Shown here piece by piece: positions 54,236 through 63,237 of a stretch of 64,000 nt of DNA; position 1 is the stretch's first letter, and the number at the start of each line of letters is the position of its first letter. The notes beneath the pieces are model-generated. The model was not told the origin of the DNA and did not search any database. It saw only the letters and a list, made by a program, of their open reading frames with translations. The DNA is from Alphaproteobacteria bacterium (GTDB lineage Bacteria > Pseudomonadota > Alphaproteobacteria > UBA8366 > Aestuariispiraceae). Location of the stretch: positions 430,268-494,267 of the forward strand of contig JASJDC010000001.1 in NCBI GenBank assembly GCA_030065235.1, written 5' to 3'. Position numbers and translations under genes: made by a program.

Positions 54236-54733
54236 TCACTCGGCCAGCACGATGTCGATACCCGTGGGCATGGGAAAGCTGCCCTGAAGGCCCAGTGCAT
54301 CATCACGCTTGATTTCCATTCCGACGCAGGTCCGCGTATTCTGAAAGCCGGTGCCGCCGATCCCTTTGACAAGCGTGACCCCGGCCCCCATTCCGGCATA
54401 GAAGCCTGCGAAATCCTCCGGTTCTTCGAGATTATAGACCACGCCGCTATAGGTCATGTTCACAGCGCCGACTTCCAGGACCTTCGCGCCCTTGGCCTTG
54501 AACTTGAACGTGCGGCCGTCATCCATTTCGACGGTTCCACTACCCCAGCGCACCCCGATGATGAACCCGACCGCGTTGCCTTCGCCGGTCACCGTACCGG
54601 TCCGTACGAGTTCCATATCCTTGCAATCATTCTGCTCGGCGGCCCGGTCGGCAGCCTGGTCGTCGGCTCGGCTTGGCAGCGCGCCTTGCGCCATGAAAGC
54701 GGTAAAAACCGCCAGTCCGATAAGTGTGCGCAT
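54236..54733 (-). CDS. Exported DUF1134-like (EipA-type) protein
   Basis: 165 aa. Signal peptide MRTLIGLAVFTAFMAQGALP, then a glycine-rich beta structure: IGVRWGSGTVEMDDGRTFKFK, VNMTYSGVVYNLEEPEDFAGFYAGMGAG and GTGFQNTRTCVGMEIK. The SGVVYNLxxxEDFAGxY pattern recalls DUF1134/EipA, an alphaproteobacterial envelope protein. Cysteines in NDCKDME and TRTCVG may pair. Function in the envelope, otherwise unknown. Confidence 0.6.
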   Translation of the reverse strand: MRTLIGLAVFTAFMAQGALPSRADDQAADRAAEQNDCKDMELVRTGTVTGEGNAVGFIIGVRWGSGTVEMDDGRTFKFKAKGAKVLEVGAVNMTYSGVVYNLEEPEDFAGFYAGMGAGVTLVKGIGGTGFQNTRTCVGMEIKRDDALGLQGSFPMPTGIDIVLAE

Positions 54734-55109
54734 CGTTTGTGTGCTCCTCTTTTGCGCCTTGGACGATCATCCGACCAAGACCAAGGGACAACGCAAGGCG
54801 GCCGGACATCGGTATCAGCGCCGCGCCGCCTTGGACCGCTAAGTATCGCCCTAACGAGCTCCCTCGCGCGCCGCATGCGGATCGGCGTGAAGTGGAAATT
54901 TCCCTCTCGTATTCTGCACCGTACCACCGGTGCTTGCACTCTGGGAACCGGCTCTCGGCCGAGTGTCACGAAATGATATAGATCGACGCTTCAACGAAAA
55001 AGTTAATAGGGCTAGCGTGTGTTCAATTCATTCCGTCACGGGGGCCGGGATCATCAACGTCCGGCATTGTGGTGGGGCTGAGTTCCGATTTCTGCAAAGG
55101 GAGGTTGTT
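54734..55109. other. Upstream region of gdmH
   Basis: About 375 non-coding bases. Near the gene, GCCGGG (55044-55049) pairs with TCCGGC (55060-55065) including one G-U, with a 10-base loop. I see no match to the guanidine-I, -II or -III riboswitch patterns. GGGAGG at about 55099-55104 is the ribosome site of gdmH. Confidence 0.5.
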
Positions 55110-56309
55110 ATGAGAACGCACAGATCACATGCTCGCACGCCGTTGTGGCAGCCGCCGAATCAACGGCGTTTCCATCACCCCAGCTACGCCGAACTGAACA
55201 GCCAGGGGTGGAAAGCCACCCAGGCCGAAGAAAAACTATCCGAGGATGCATATCAGCGCGAACTCAAATGGGCGCTTGAGATGGGGCTGCCCGGCGCCGA
55301 CTCCCTGGAAAGCCGCAACATTCCCACGTTCTCGCGTGGGGAGAAGCCGCATTTCGCCGGCATCAACACCTTCCTCAAGGCGCCCTATGTTGAGAATGTG
55401 CGCGACGTGGGCAACTACGACGCGGCGGTGATTGGGGTTCCCTTCGACGGCGGCACGACCTATCGGCCGGGCGCACGGTTCGGGCCGCAGGGCGTCCGCA
55501 AGATTTCCGCGCTCTACACCCCCTACCATTACGAAACGGGGGTCGATCTTCGAGAGCAAATGACGCTTTGCGACTCCGGCGACATCTTCGCGATTCCAGG
55601 CAATCTGGAGAAGAGCTTCGATCAGATCTCACGCGGCGTCGCCCATGTGGCTTCGTCCGGAGCCGTGCCGCTGATTATCGGCGGCGACCATTCGATCGGC
55701 TTTCCGTGCGTTCGCGGCATCGCCCAATGCACCAGCAAGAAAATCGGGATCATTCACTTCGACCGGCACATCGATATGCAGGCGAAGGATCTCGACGAGC
55801 GGATGCACAACACGCCTTGGTATTGGGCGACCGAGCTCGACAATGTGTCGGCGCATAATCTTGTCCAGATCGGCATCGGTGGTTGGCAGGTCCCCAGGAT
55901 CGCCACGAAGGAAGTCGTAAAACGGGGGTCGAACGTGCTGACCATCGACGACGTCGAAAGGCTCGGGCCGGAGAAGATCGCCGAGGTCGCCCTTGATCTC
56001 GCCTGGGATGGCACGGACATGGTGTATCTCAGCTTCGATATCGACTGCGTGGATTGCGGCTTTGTCCCCGGGACCGGCTGGCCCGAACCCGGCGGGTTCC
56101 TGCCGCGGGAGGTGCTCAAGATTGTGGGGCTCGTGGCGGCCCAAGGGGTCTGCGGCGTTGAGGTGGTCGAGGTTTCACCGCCCTACGACACATCCGACAT
56201 CTCGGCTCTGTTGGGCCTGCGGGTGATGGTCGACGTGCTTGGCTCCATGGTGGCGCATAACAAGCTTGGCGCCCACAAGGGCTTAATCGACAAACCGGTG
56301 ACGTTCTGA
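55110..56309 (+). CDS. gdmH: Nickel-type guanidine hydrolase (ureohydrolase family)
   Basis: 399 aa. Ureohydrolase fold with all six metal ligands: H194 (GGDHSIGF), D218, H220 and D222 (HFDRHIDMQ) and D310, D312 (LSFDIDCVDCG). The DRH variant of the usual DAH, the GTGWPEPGGFLPRE stretch and LDERMHNTPW match the guanidine hydrolase Sll1077/GdmH of cyanobacteria, from memory of that sequence, more than agmatinase or arginase. It would split guanidine to ammonium and urea in the cytoplasm with Ni2+. A nickel transporter gene lies downstream. Its stop overlaps the next start (TGATG). Confidence 0.82.
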   Translation: MRTHRSHARTPLWQPPNQRRFHHPSYAELNSQGWKATQAEEKLSEDAYQRELKWALEMGLPGADSLESRNIPTFSRGEKPHFAGINTFLKAPYVENVRDVGNYDAAVIGVPFDGGTTYRPGARFGPQGVRKISALYTPYHYETGVDLREQMTLCDSGDIFAIPGNLEKSFDQISRGVAHVASSGAVPLIIGGDHSIGFPCVRGIAQCTSKKIGIIHFDRHIDMQAKDLDERMHNTPWYWATELDNVSAHNLVQIGIGGWQVPRIATKEVVKRGSNVLTIDDVERLGPEKIAEVALDLAWDGTDMVYLSFDIDCVDCGFVPGTGWPEPGGFLPREVLKIVGLVAAQGVCGVEVVEVSPPYDTSDISALLGLRVMVDVLGSMVAHNKLGAHKGLIDKPVTF

Positions 56310-56755
56310 TGGCTGAGCTCGGACATAATTCGGCGGCCGGCAGGCCGACCCAGTGGCAGACGCCGCATCTTCCGCACGATCACGAAGGTGAGACGACGAC
56401 CGATCCTAGAGAGCCGGATCTCGACCTGGTGGAGTCGGCGTTCGTTGAGGCGTTCGGATCGGCGACCGATCCGACGAGCTTTCTGCGGCTCTCTAAGATT
56501 CCGTTCGTGACCGAGCGGGGTGGGACGAAGCTGGAGCTCTTGCGAGTCCAGGTCGAGAGCACGGCCGATGTGGCGTCGGTCACCCCTTGGATGGGTGGCG
56601 GTCACCGGGTGGCGCCATTGCCGGCGGCTCTTGTGTCGCGCCGAGGCCGCCTGCGCTTCGTGTATTTGGCGAGCGATCAGCGCCTTGAGCTGTCGCTTGC
56701 CGATGTCCGCGATCTTCCCGACCTCACGCCGCCCGGCGGCGGCTGGATGGACTAG
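56309..56755 (+). CDS. Small protein translationally coupled to gdmH
   Basis: 148 aa, unknown family. Start overlaps the gdmH stop by one base (TGATG). The N-terminus has HLPHDHEG, a histidine-rich patch, followed by acidic and helical parts and a C-terminal half with strands (KLELLRVQVESTADVASV; RGRLRFVYLASDQRLELSLADVRDL). No CxxC zinc site, so it is not a HypA-type chaperone. Coupling suggests a partner, metal handler or subunit for the guanidinase. Confidence 0.7.
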   Translation: MAELGHNSAAGRPTQWQTPHLPHDHEGETTTDPREPDLDLVESAFVEAFGSATDPTSFLRLSKIPFVTERGGTKLELLRVQVESTADVASVTPWMGGGHRVAPLPAALVSRRGRLRFVYLASDQRLELSLADVRDLPDLTPPGGGWMD

Positions 56756-56893
56756 GACTTCTCTAACCCTAGTCCCACAGCCGCCAAAGGTCGAACGACT
56801 GTTCCGCGGGTCGCCTGTCGCCTGAATGCGTTATTGCGCCCGTACCGATCGTCCTCGTTTCAGGCACCCAAGGATTGAGTTGGGCAAAGAGAA

Positions 56894-58024
56894 ATGGTCA
56901 AGGCGTACGAGAAACCGAAGCCAGCACGCGGTCGAAGGATGTCGCTTTTCGTCATTCTCGTACCCGCGTTGCTCGCTTCGGGCTGCGACGAACCGGAGAT
57001 CGTTCAGGAAGAGCCTGTGCGTCCGGTTCGCGCCATGAAGGTCGCCGACTTTGCCGGGGTGACCGAGCGCAGTTTTCCCGGACGTGCGGCGGCGACGCAG
57101 GAGATCAACGCGGCGTTCCGTATTTCGGGCCAGCTCATAAAGCGCCCGATCAAGGTTGGGGAGGATATCAAGAAAGGCGACCTCATCGCCGCGCTGGATC
57201 CTTCCACGTTTCAGGCCGAGGTGACCCGTTCAAACGCGGATATGGTTTCGTCGCAGGCCGCCCATGAAAGGGCGGTTCTAGAATTGGATCGACAGAAGGA
57301 GCTTCTCGCGAATGGATGGGTCACTCAGGCTCGCGTGGACACGGTTCAGGCGACTGAATCGGCCGCGCGCGCCAGTGTCATTGCCGCGGCGGCGGCCTTG
57401 GAACGCGCGGAACTCGACCTGTCCTTTACGGCGCTGACAGCGCCATTCGATGGCGTTGTCGTCGACACCTATGTGGAGAATTTCCAAGAGGTTCTCGCCA
57501 AACAACCCATCGCGCGGATCGTCGACACGTCCCAGATCGAGTTCGATATCGATATTCCCGAAGGGCTCATCTCGATGGTCCCCTATGTGCAGGACATGCG
57601 GGTGCGATTCGACGCGTTTCCGGACTTGGAGGTGCCGGCGAAGGTCGAGGAGATCGGAACAGAGGCCTCGCAGACGACCCGCACCTATCGGGTCACCTTG
57701 ATCATGGACCAGCCCGAGGGCGTTCGGATATTGCCAGGCATGGTGGGAACGGTCACCGGGTCTGCAGCGCCGCCGAGCGAAGAGCGGCCCCTCAACATCG
57801 TCGTGCCGACGGCTGCTGTATTCGCCTCCAAGCAGAGCAACGAGAGCTCTGTGTGGGTGATCGACGAGTCCTCTAACACCGTAAACCGCCGACCGGTGCA
57901 AATCGGGAATCTCATCAGCGGCGGGTATGTCATCGATGCGGGTCTTGAGCCCGGCGAGATCATTGCGACGGCCGGTGCGAACTTCCTGCGCGAAGGTCAG
58001 AAGGTCCGTCCCGAGGTTCGGTAG
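56894..58024 (+). CDS. RND efflux membrane-fusion lipoprotein
   Basis: 376 aa. A lipoprotein signal with SLFVILVPALLASGC gives an acylated cysteine at about 36. Barrel-sandwich hybrid (FRISGQLIKRPIKVGEDIKKGDLIAALDP), alpha-hairpin (about 115-160) and beta-barrel parts follow, as in AcrA-like proteins. It precedes the RND permease by 12 bases. The first bases of the gene are very similar to a short frame at 62,374 (see findings). Confidence 0.92.
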   Translation: MVKAYEKPKPARGRRMSLFVILVPALLASGCDEPEIVQEEPVRPVRAMKVADFAGVTERSFPGRAAATQEINAAFRISGQLIKRPIKVGEDIKKGDLIAALDPSTFQAEVTRSNADMVSSQAAHERAVLELDRQKELLANGWVTQARVDTVQATESAARASVIAAAAALERAELDLSFTALTAPFDGVVVDTYVENFQEVLAKQPIARIVDTSQIEFDIDIPEGLISMVPYVQDMRVRFDAFPDLEVPAKVEEIGTEASQTTRTYRVTLIMDQPEGVRILPGMVGTVTGSAAPPSEERPLNIVVPTAAVFASKQSNESSVWVIDESSNTVNRRPVQIGNLISGGYVIDAGLEPGEIIATAGANFLREGQKVRPEVR

Positions 58025-58036
58025 GGAGACGCCCCC

Positions 58037-61000
58037 ATGAGTCTGCCCGAATTTGCGATCAAGAACCGCGCCTTTACGTATTTCGCGACCTTCCTTTTGG
58101 TGGTCGCCGGGATAGGCAGCTTCTTCAATCTGGGTCAACTGGAAGACCCGGAATTCGCGGTGAAAACGGCCGTTGTCTCCGTGAAATATCCTGGCGCCAG
58201 CCCCGAAGAGGTTGAACAGGAAGTCACGGACCGCATCGAGATCGCGATCCAGGAGTTGCCGCAGCTTCGTTACGTCGAATCCTGGTCGCGCGCGGGCGAA
58301 GCGCTGATATCGGTCGAGATCAAGACTGAGTACTGGGCCGACCAACTGCCGCAGGTATGGGACGAATTGCGGAGCAAAATCGACGACATGCGTGCGTCGT
58401 TGCCGCCGGGTGTCGAGGATCCGGTGATCACCGATGACTTTGGCGATGTGTTCGGATTCCAGTTGGCCTTGATTGGTGATGGATTTACCGATGCCGAGCT
58501 TGAGGATTTCGCCAAAGACCTCCGAAGGGAGCTCAGCGTCGTCGAAGGCGTAGCGCGCGCGGACCTTTGGGGCGTGCAGCACCGAGTGATCTACTTGGAC
58601 GTCGCCGAACCGCAGCTTGTCGAGCTGGGTCTGAGCGATTCCAGCATCGAAAACACTCTGCGCCAACAGAACATGGTCGTTAACGCCGGAAATGTCGACG
58701 TGCAGGCGCGGCGGCTCCGTATCGCGCCCACCGGCGAATTTCGCTCTCCGGAAGATATCGGCAAACTCACGATTCGGCCGTCCTTGACCGATAGCCTGCA
58801 AAGCGGCGAGGCCGGCTTCCTTGGCGACCGCTCGTCCGAACTGATCCAGATTCGCGACATTGGCACGGTCAGCAGGGGGTATCTGGAGCCGCCCCATACG
58901 CAAATGCGCTATCAAGGCCAGCCGGCGATCGGTCTGTCCATCACCAACGCGGCGGGCGAGAATGTCGTCAAAGTCGGAGAGGCGATCGACCGACGACTGG
59001 CGGAGCTCGTGGCCGAGTTGCCTGTGGGCGTCGAGGTGCGAAAGGTGCACTGGATGTCCGATGTCGTCGCCGACGCGACAGGCGGATTCTTGACCAGCTT
59101 CGGACAGGCGGTCCTGATCGTCTTAGTCGTACTCACAATCTTCACCGGTTGGCGGATGAGCATCATTATCGGCACGGCGCTCGTTCTATCCATTCTGGCC
59201 ACCTTCATCATCATGACGCTGACCGGGATCGATCTACAACGGATGTCCCTCGGCGCGCTCATCATCGCTTTGGGCAGTATGGTGGACAGCCCCCTGGTCG
59301 TGGCGGACGGCACGGCGGTTCGGTTGCAGCGCGGTATGGAGCGCAGTGAAGCCGCTGTCGAGGCCGCCCGTCAGCCGGGATGGCCGCTGCTGGGCTCGAC
59401 GATAATCGGGCTGATGTCCTTCTATCCCATTTTCGCGTCCGTCGATCAGGCAGGCGAGTACTGTCGGACGCTATTCTCGGTCGTGGGGATATCCCTACTG
59501 GCGAGCTGGGTCGTATCGATGACGGTGACCCCGCTGATGGGCGTCGACATGTTGCCCGCCCCCAAGGAAGGCGAAGGCGCACGGGACCCTTTCGCGGGAC
59601 GCTTTTTCGTAAAATTCAGATCGTTCTTGGAGATGGCGATACGCTTCCGATGGATGACGATCGCCAGCATGGTGGGCCTGTTGGTGGTTTCGGCCGGCGC
59701 TTTTGGCAACGTGACCCAGCTGTTCTTCCCCGAATCTTCCATGAACAAGGTCATGGTCGATTTCTATGCTCCAGAGGGCGCCCGCATTCAGCAGGTCGCA
59801 GCGGATCTGGAGGCGGCCGAAGAAATGTTCATGGCCGACGAACGGGTCGAGAGCGTCTCGGCCTTCATCGGTGCTGGGCCGCCGCGATTTTACCTGCCGG
59901 TTGACCCGGAGTCCCCGCTTCAATCCTACGCCCAGCTTATCGTCAACGTACATGATTTCGAGCTGATCGACGCGTTGATCGAGGAGACCGGCCCCTGGTT
60001 AGAGGCCGAGTTCCCTGACACGCTTGTGTCGGTGCGCAAATTCGGCGTCGGCCCGTCGAACACCTGGACATTCGAACTGCGCATCAGCGGGCCGGCGATC
60101 GCTGATCCGGCGCAGTTGCGATCGATCGCCGATGAAGGCGTAGCGATTCTCGAGAATCATCCTCTGGCCGGGCCGGTGCGGACCGATTGGCGCGAGCCCG
60201 TGGCGAAGCTGAGACCCCTGTTCAACCAGGAGCGGGCCCGGTGGTCGTCGATAACGCGCGATGATGTCGCCTACGCCACGCGGCGCGCCTTCGACGGTCG
60301 GCAAATCGGTTTGTACCGAGAGGGCGACAATCTTCTGCCGATCATTCTGCGACTCACCGAGGAGGAGCGCCGCAACTTCCGGTCGGTCGACGAGCTTCAG
60401 GTTCAGTCTGAAACGGCGACAGATTCTGTTCCCCTTTTGCAGGTGGTTGATGGCGTTCCGGTCGAGTGGGAGGACCCCATCATCGCCCGTCGTGATCGGC
60501 GCCGCACAATCACCGTGCAGGCGAATCCCATCCAGGGAATCACGCTCCCTACCCTGCGCGAGGCGGTGCTGGAGGATTTCGAAAAGATAGCGCTGCCGCC
60601 AGGGTACAGCATGGAGTGGGGCGGCGAGTACGAAGACACAGTCGACGCCCAACAGGGTCTGATACCGGGCGTCATCCCGGCGGTGATCATTATCCTGTTG
60701 ATCCTGGTCCAGCTGTTCAACGCCTTTCGGCCCCCCATCGTTATTCTTCTGACCGTGCCATTCGCCATAATTGGCGTCACATGGGGGCTGCTGGCCTTCG
60801 ACGTGCCCTTCGGTTTCGTTGCACTGCTGGGCGCCATGAGCCTGGGGGGGTTGATGATCAGGAACGCCGTCGTGCTTCTCGACGAGTGCGACGTGCAGCT
60901 CAAAAACGGGGAAAGCCGCTACGATGCGATCGTGCAGGCCGCGGTGTCGAGGCTGCGACCGGTCTGCCTCGCCGGAATGACCACCGTGTTGGGCGCCATT

Positions 61001-61186
61001 CCGCTGCTGAAAGATGTCTTCTGGATTGGGCTTGCCGTCACCATCATGGTGGGCATCACCTTCGGGACATTGCTGACCATGTTCTTGGCGCCCGTGTTCT
61101 ACGCGACGATATATCGTCTAAGACCCAGCGCCGCGCCCGCGCCAAGCGAAACAGCCGCAGTATACAGTCCGAGCGGAGGCGATTGA
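58037..61186 (+). CDS. RND-family efflux permease
   Basis: 1049 aa, proton-driven inner-membrane trimer. First helix near 14-32, periplasmic loops, and the helix-4 region GMSDVVADATGGFLTSFGQAVLIVLVVLTIF-type stretch, with ALIIALGSMVDSPLVVADG and GAMSLGGLMIRNAVVLLDECDVQL in the two halves. It resembles the heavy-metal-free AcrB/MdtB-like group with DFG-type porter domains. The substrate is not predictable; with gdmH upstream, amine or guanidinium-type compounds are possible. No outer-membrane TolC gene is in the window. Confidence 0.95.
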   Translation: MSLPEFAIKNRAFTYFATFLLVVAGIGSFFNLGQLEDPEFAVKTAVVSVKYPGASPEEVEQEVTDRIEIAIQELPQLRYVESWSRAGEALISVEIKTEYWADQLPQVWDELRSKIDDMRASLPPGVEDPVITDDFGDVFGFQLALIGDGFTDAELEDFAKDLRRELSVVEGVARADLWGVQHRVIYLDVAEPQLVELGLSDSSIENTLRQQNMVVNAGNVDVQARRLRIAPTGEFRSPEDIGKLTIRPSLTDSLQSGEAGFLGDRSSELIQIRDIGTVSRGYLEPPHTQMRYQGQPAIGLSITNAAGENVVKVGEAIDRRLAELVAELPVGVEVRKVHWMSDVVADATGGFLTSFGQAVLIVLVVLTIFTGWRMSIIIGTALVLSILATFIIMTLTGIDLQRMSLGALIIALGSMVDSPLVVADGTAVRLQRGMERSEAAVEAARQPGWPLLGSTIIGLMSFYPIFASVDQAGEYCRTLFSVVGISLLASWVVSMTVTPLMGVDMLPAPKEGEGARDPFAGRFFVKFRSFLEMAIRFRWMTIASMVGLLVVSAGAFGNVTQLFFPESSMNKVMVDFYAPEGARIQQVAADLEAAEEMFMADERVESVSAFIGAGPPRFYLPVDPESPLQSYAQLIVNVHDFELIDALIEETGPWLEAEFPDTLVSVRKFGVGPSNTWTFELRISGPAIADPAQLRSIADEGVAILENHPLAGPVRTDWREPVAKLRPLFNQERARWSSITRDDVAYATRRAFDGRQIGLYREGDNLLPIILRLTEEERRNFRSVDELQVQSETATDSVPLLQVVDGVPVEWEDPIIARRDRRRTITVQANPIQGITLPTLREAVLEDFEKIALPPGYSMEWGGEYEDTVDAQQGLIPGVIPAVIIILLILVQLFNAFRPPIVILLTVPFAIIGVTWGLLAFDVPFGFVALLGAMSLGGLMIRNAVVLLDECDVQLKNGESRYDAIVQAAVSRLRPVCLAGMTTVLGAIPLLKDVFWIGLAVTIMVGITFGTLLTMFLAPVFYATIYRLRPSAAPAPSETAAVYSPSGGD

Positions 61187-61187
61187 G

Positions 61188-62342
61188 ATGAAAACCGACT
61201 CAACGGCGGGCGCTCCGAGTATCTTTCGTTCCGAACTGGCTTGCTGGGCCGGGTTCGCCACTGTCCTGGTCTTCTTTACCGTAGGCGCAAGTTGGCTCGA
61301 GGACCTATCCGAGATTGCATGGTATTCCTTTATGTTTGCATGGCTCTGCGGCGCTATTCTGTGGGCCGCCTTCGGGGTGACAAAACACGCGGATTGCCTT
61401 GCGATCATGCTGGGCGAGCCTTACGGCACGCTGCTTCTGACCGTCGCTGTGACCGGCATGGAAGTCATCATGATCGTGGCGGTCTCGGTCACAGGCGGTG
61501 AGAATCCGACAGTCGCGCGGGACACAATCTTCTCGGTCGTCATGATTCAGTTGAACGGTCTCATTGGTTTGACATTGCTGATAGGCGGCCTGCGACACCG
61601 GGAGCAGGTATTCAATCTGCTCGGCAATACGGCCTTCCTCGGGGCCATAGTGGGGCTCTCGATATTGACCCTCGTGCTACCGCGGTTTGCGGCGACGCCT
61701 GCATGGTTTCTCATCGCCGCGTCGGTGGTCCTCTACGGCACGTTCCTCGGCATACAGACGATGCGACACCGGGGTTACTTCAAACACCCGATCAAACGCA
61801 TGATCGCTGCGAAGGGTGAGAAGGAAGAGGAGGACGAAGGCGAAGGCGAAGGCGAAGACGAACATGATCATCATCATCATGGACTGGTCATGAGATCCAG
61901 GCGCTATCACGTCTTCTTCTTGATCCTCACAATGCTTCCGGTTGTGCTTCTCGCTAAGAAGTTTGCGGTATTGATCGACCACGGTGTCGGTCAGATGGGC
62001 GCTCCCATCGCCCTCGGCGGCCTCCTGATCGCCGTTCTGGTCCTTTCGCCGGAGGTGATGAGCGCAGTGAAGGCCGCTCACGCGAACAAGCTGCAAAGAT
62101 CCGACAATATCGTGCTCGGCGCCACCTTGGCGACGATCGGACTCACCGTCCCCGGCGTGTTGGCGGCGTCTTTCTTTACCGGCTACAGGGTGGAATTCGG
62201 CCTGGACAATGTAGGGATCGTCCTCTTAAGCGCGACCTTGTTGATCTCGGTGATCAATGCCGCCGCGGGTCGGACGAACATCATGCAGGGCGTCATCCAT
62301 CTGACTATGTTCGCAGCCTTTCTCGTCGTGATCTTTGTTTGA
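61188..62342 (+). CDS. Ca2+/H+ antiporter-like membrane protein (ChaA type)
   Basis: 384 aa with about 10-11 hydrophobic helices. Two acidic cation-exchanger repeats are visible: TVAVTGMEVIMIVAVSV and VLSPEVMSAVKAAHANK. A central loop EKEEEDEGEGEGEDEHDHHHHG is strongly acidic and His-rich, probably a metal-sensing or buffering stretch. It exchanges divalent or monovalent cations for protons. Starts one base after the RND stop, so co-transcribed; role with nickel is possible. Confidence 0.85.
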   Translation: MKTDSTAGAPSIFRSELACWAGFATVLVFFTVGASWLEDLSEIAWYSFMFAWLCGAILWAAFGVTKHADCLAIMLGEPYGTLLLTVAVTGMEVIMIVAVSVTGGENPTVARDTIFSVVMIQLNGLIGLTLLIGGLRHREQVFNLLGNTAFLGAIVGLSILTLVLPRFAATPAWFLIAASVVLYGTFLGIQTMRHRGYFKHPIKRMIAAKGEKEEEDEGEGEGEDEHDHHHHGLVMRSRRYHVFFLILTMLPVVLLAKKFAVLIDHGVGQMGAPIALGGLLIAVLVLSPEVMSAVKAAHANKLQRSDNIVLGATLATIGLTVPGVLAASFFTGYRVEFGLDNVGIVLLSATLLISVINAAAGRTNIMQGVIHLTMFAAFLVVIFV

Positions 62343-62373
62343 CCTTCTCACGAGGCGTATCGGGCAAAGAGAG

Positions 62374-62514
62374 ATGTTCAAGGCGACGAAAAAGGCAAAG
62401 ACAGCAGACACGCAAATGGTGCCGCTTCTTAACGACCATGTGTCACTGGAACGTGCGTTTGTTTGGGTTAACAGGTCGGCGAGCATTCGCCGCGCAATTG
62501 CTCAGGGGGGTTAG
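62374..62514 (+). CDS. Possible 46-aa peptide, leader copy of the MFP gene
   Basis: MFKATKKAKTADTQMVPLL.. ends at TAG 62512, four bases before the transporter start. Its GGGCAAAGAGAGATG start and next 40 bases closely match those of the MFP gene at 56883. That suggests a duplicated start segment; whether it is translated is unclear. It could be a leader peptide for the transporter. Confidence 0.4.
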   Translation: MFKATKKAKTADTQMVPLLNDHVSLERAFVWVNRSASIRRAIAQGG

Positions 62515-62517
62515 ATC

Positions 62518-63237
62518 ATGGAAGGGTTCCTAGTGCTTGGCTTTCTCATTGGGATGCAGCATGCACTTGAGGCCGATCATTTGGCGGCGGTCGCTGCGAT
62601 GGCTGCGGGGTCTCGCAGCTCGAAACGCGGTCTCGCGCTGCGTGGGGCCGTTTGGGGTCTCGGACACACAATCACGCTGTCCGCGATCTGCTTCGCGGTG
62701 ATTTTGATGGGTCTGACGCTGACGGACCAGATGGCCGCCGCGCTCGAGTTCGGGGTCGGCGTTATGCTGGTATTGCTCGGCATCGATGTGGTTCGCCGAA
62801 TGCGGGCGCGGCGGATTCATTTCCACGCTCATGATCATGGCGATGGCCAGGCGCATCTTCATGCGCATAGCCACGCAGGAGCAACGCAGCCGCATGCCGA
62901 CGACCCACACGATCACCGCCATCCGAAAGGGTTTTTCTTGCGCGCCTTAATCATCGGTCTGGTGCACGGCGCAGCGGGTTCCGCCGCTCTGCTCGCCCTC
63001 GCCGTCGCCGCGACTCGGGACCCTTGGTCGGCGGTCGGCTATGTCGTGGTCTTCGGCCTCGGCTCGATTCTCGGCATGGCGGCGTTGTCTTTCGTCGCCG
63101 CCTGGCCCCTGGGCGCTATGGAACGGTATACGAAGTGGCTGCATAACGGTTTGTCCCTTGGGGCCGCGGTGCTCGCCGTCGGGCTCGGAGTCAGCGTCAT
63201 GCTCGGAACGGGCGCAACGGCCTGGGGAGGCCCGTGA
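62518..63237 (+). CDS. Nickel/cobalt transporter (NicO/UreH-like)
   Basis: 239 aa with about six helices. The nickel-transport signature is GMQHALEADHLAAVAAMAAG near the N-terminus, followed by GLGHTITLSAICF and ALIIGLVHGAAGSAALLAL. A cytoplasmic loop HFHAHDHGDGQAHLHAHSHAG is extremely His-rich, as in RcnA/NicO proteins. Direction (uptake or efflux) is not certain. Together with a nickel-type guanidinase it most likely supplies nickel, or removes excess. Confidence 0.88.
   Translation: MEGFLVLGFLIGMQHALEADHLAAVAAMAAGSRSSKRGLALRGAVWGLGHTITLSAICFAVILMGLTLTDQMAAALEFGVGVMLVLLGIDVVRRMRARRIHFHAHDHGDGQAHLHAHSHAGATQPHADDPHDHRHPKGFFLRALIIGLVHGAAGSAALLALAVAATRDPWSAVGYVVVFGLGSILGMAALSFVAAWPLGAMERYTKWLHNGLSLGAAVLAVGLGVSVMLGTGATAWGGP

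Noticed and set aside
54960..55109. Guanidine (ykkC-type) riboswitch upstream of gdmH
   Set aside because: None of the conserved sequence blocks that I know of the three classes is visible; only an ordinary hairpin.
57278..59050. A 590-codon frame on the minus strand across the MFP and RND genes
   Set aside because: Opposite strand of two well-recognised efflux genes; composition is that of a mirror frame.
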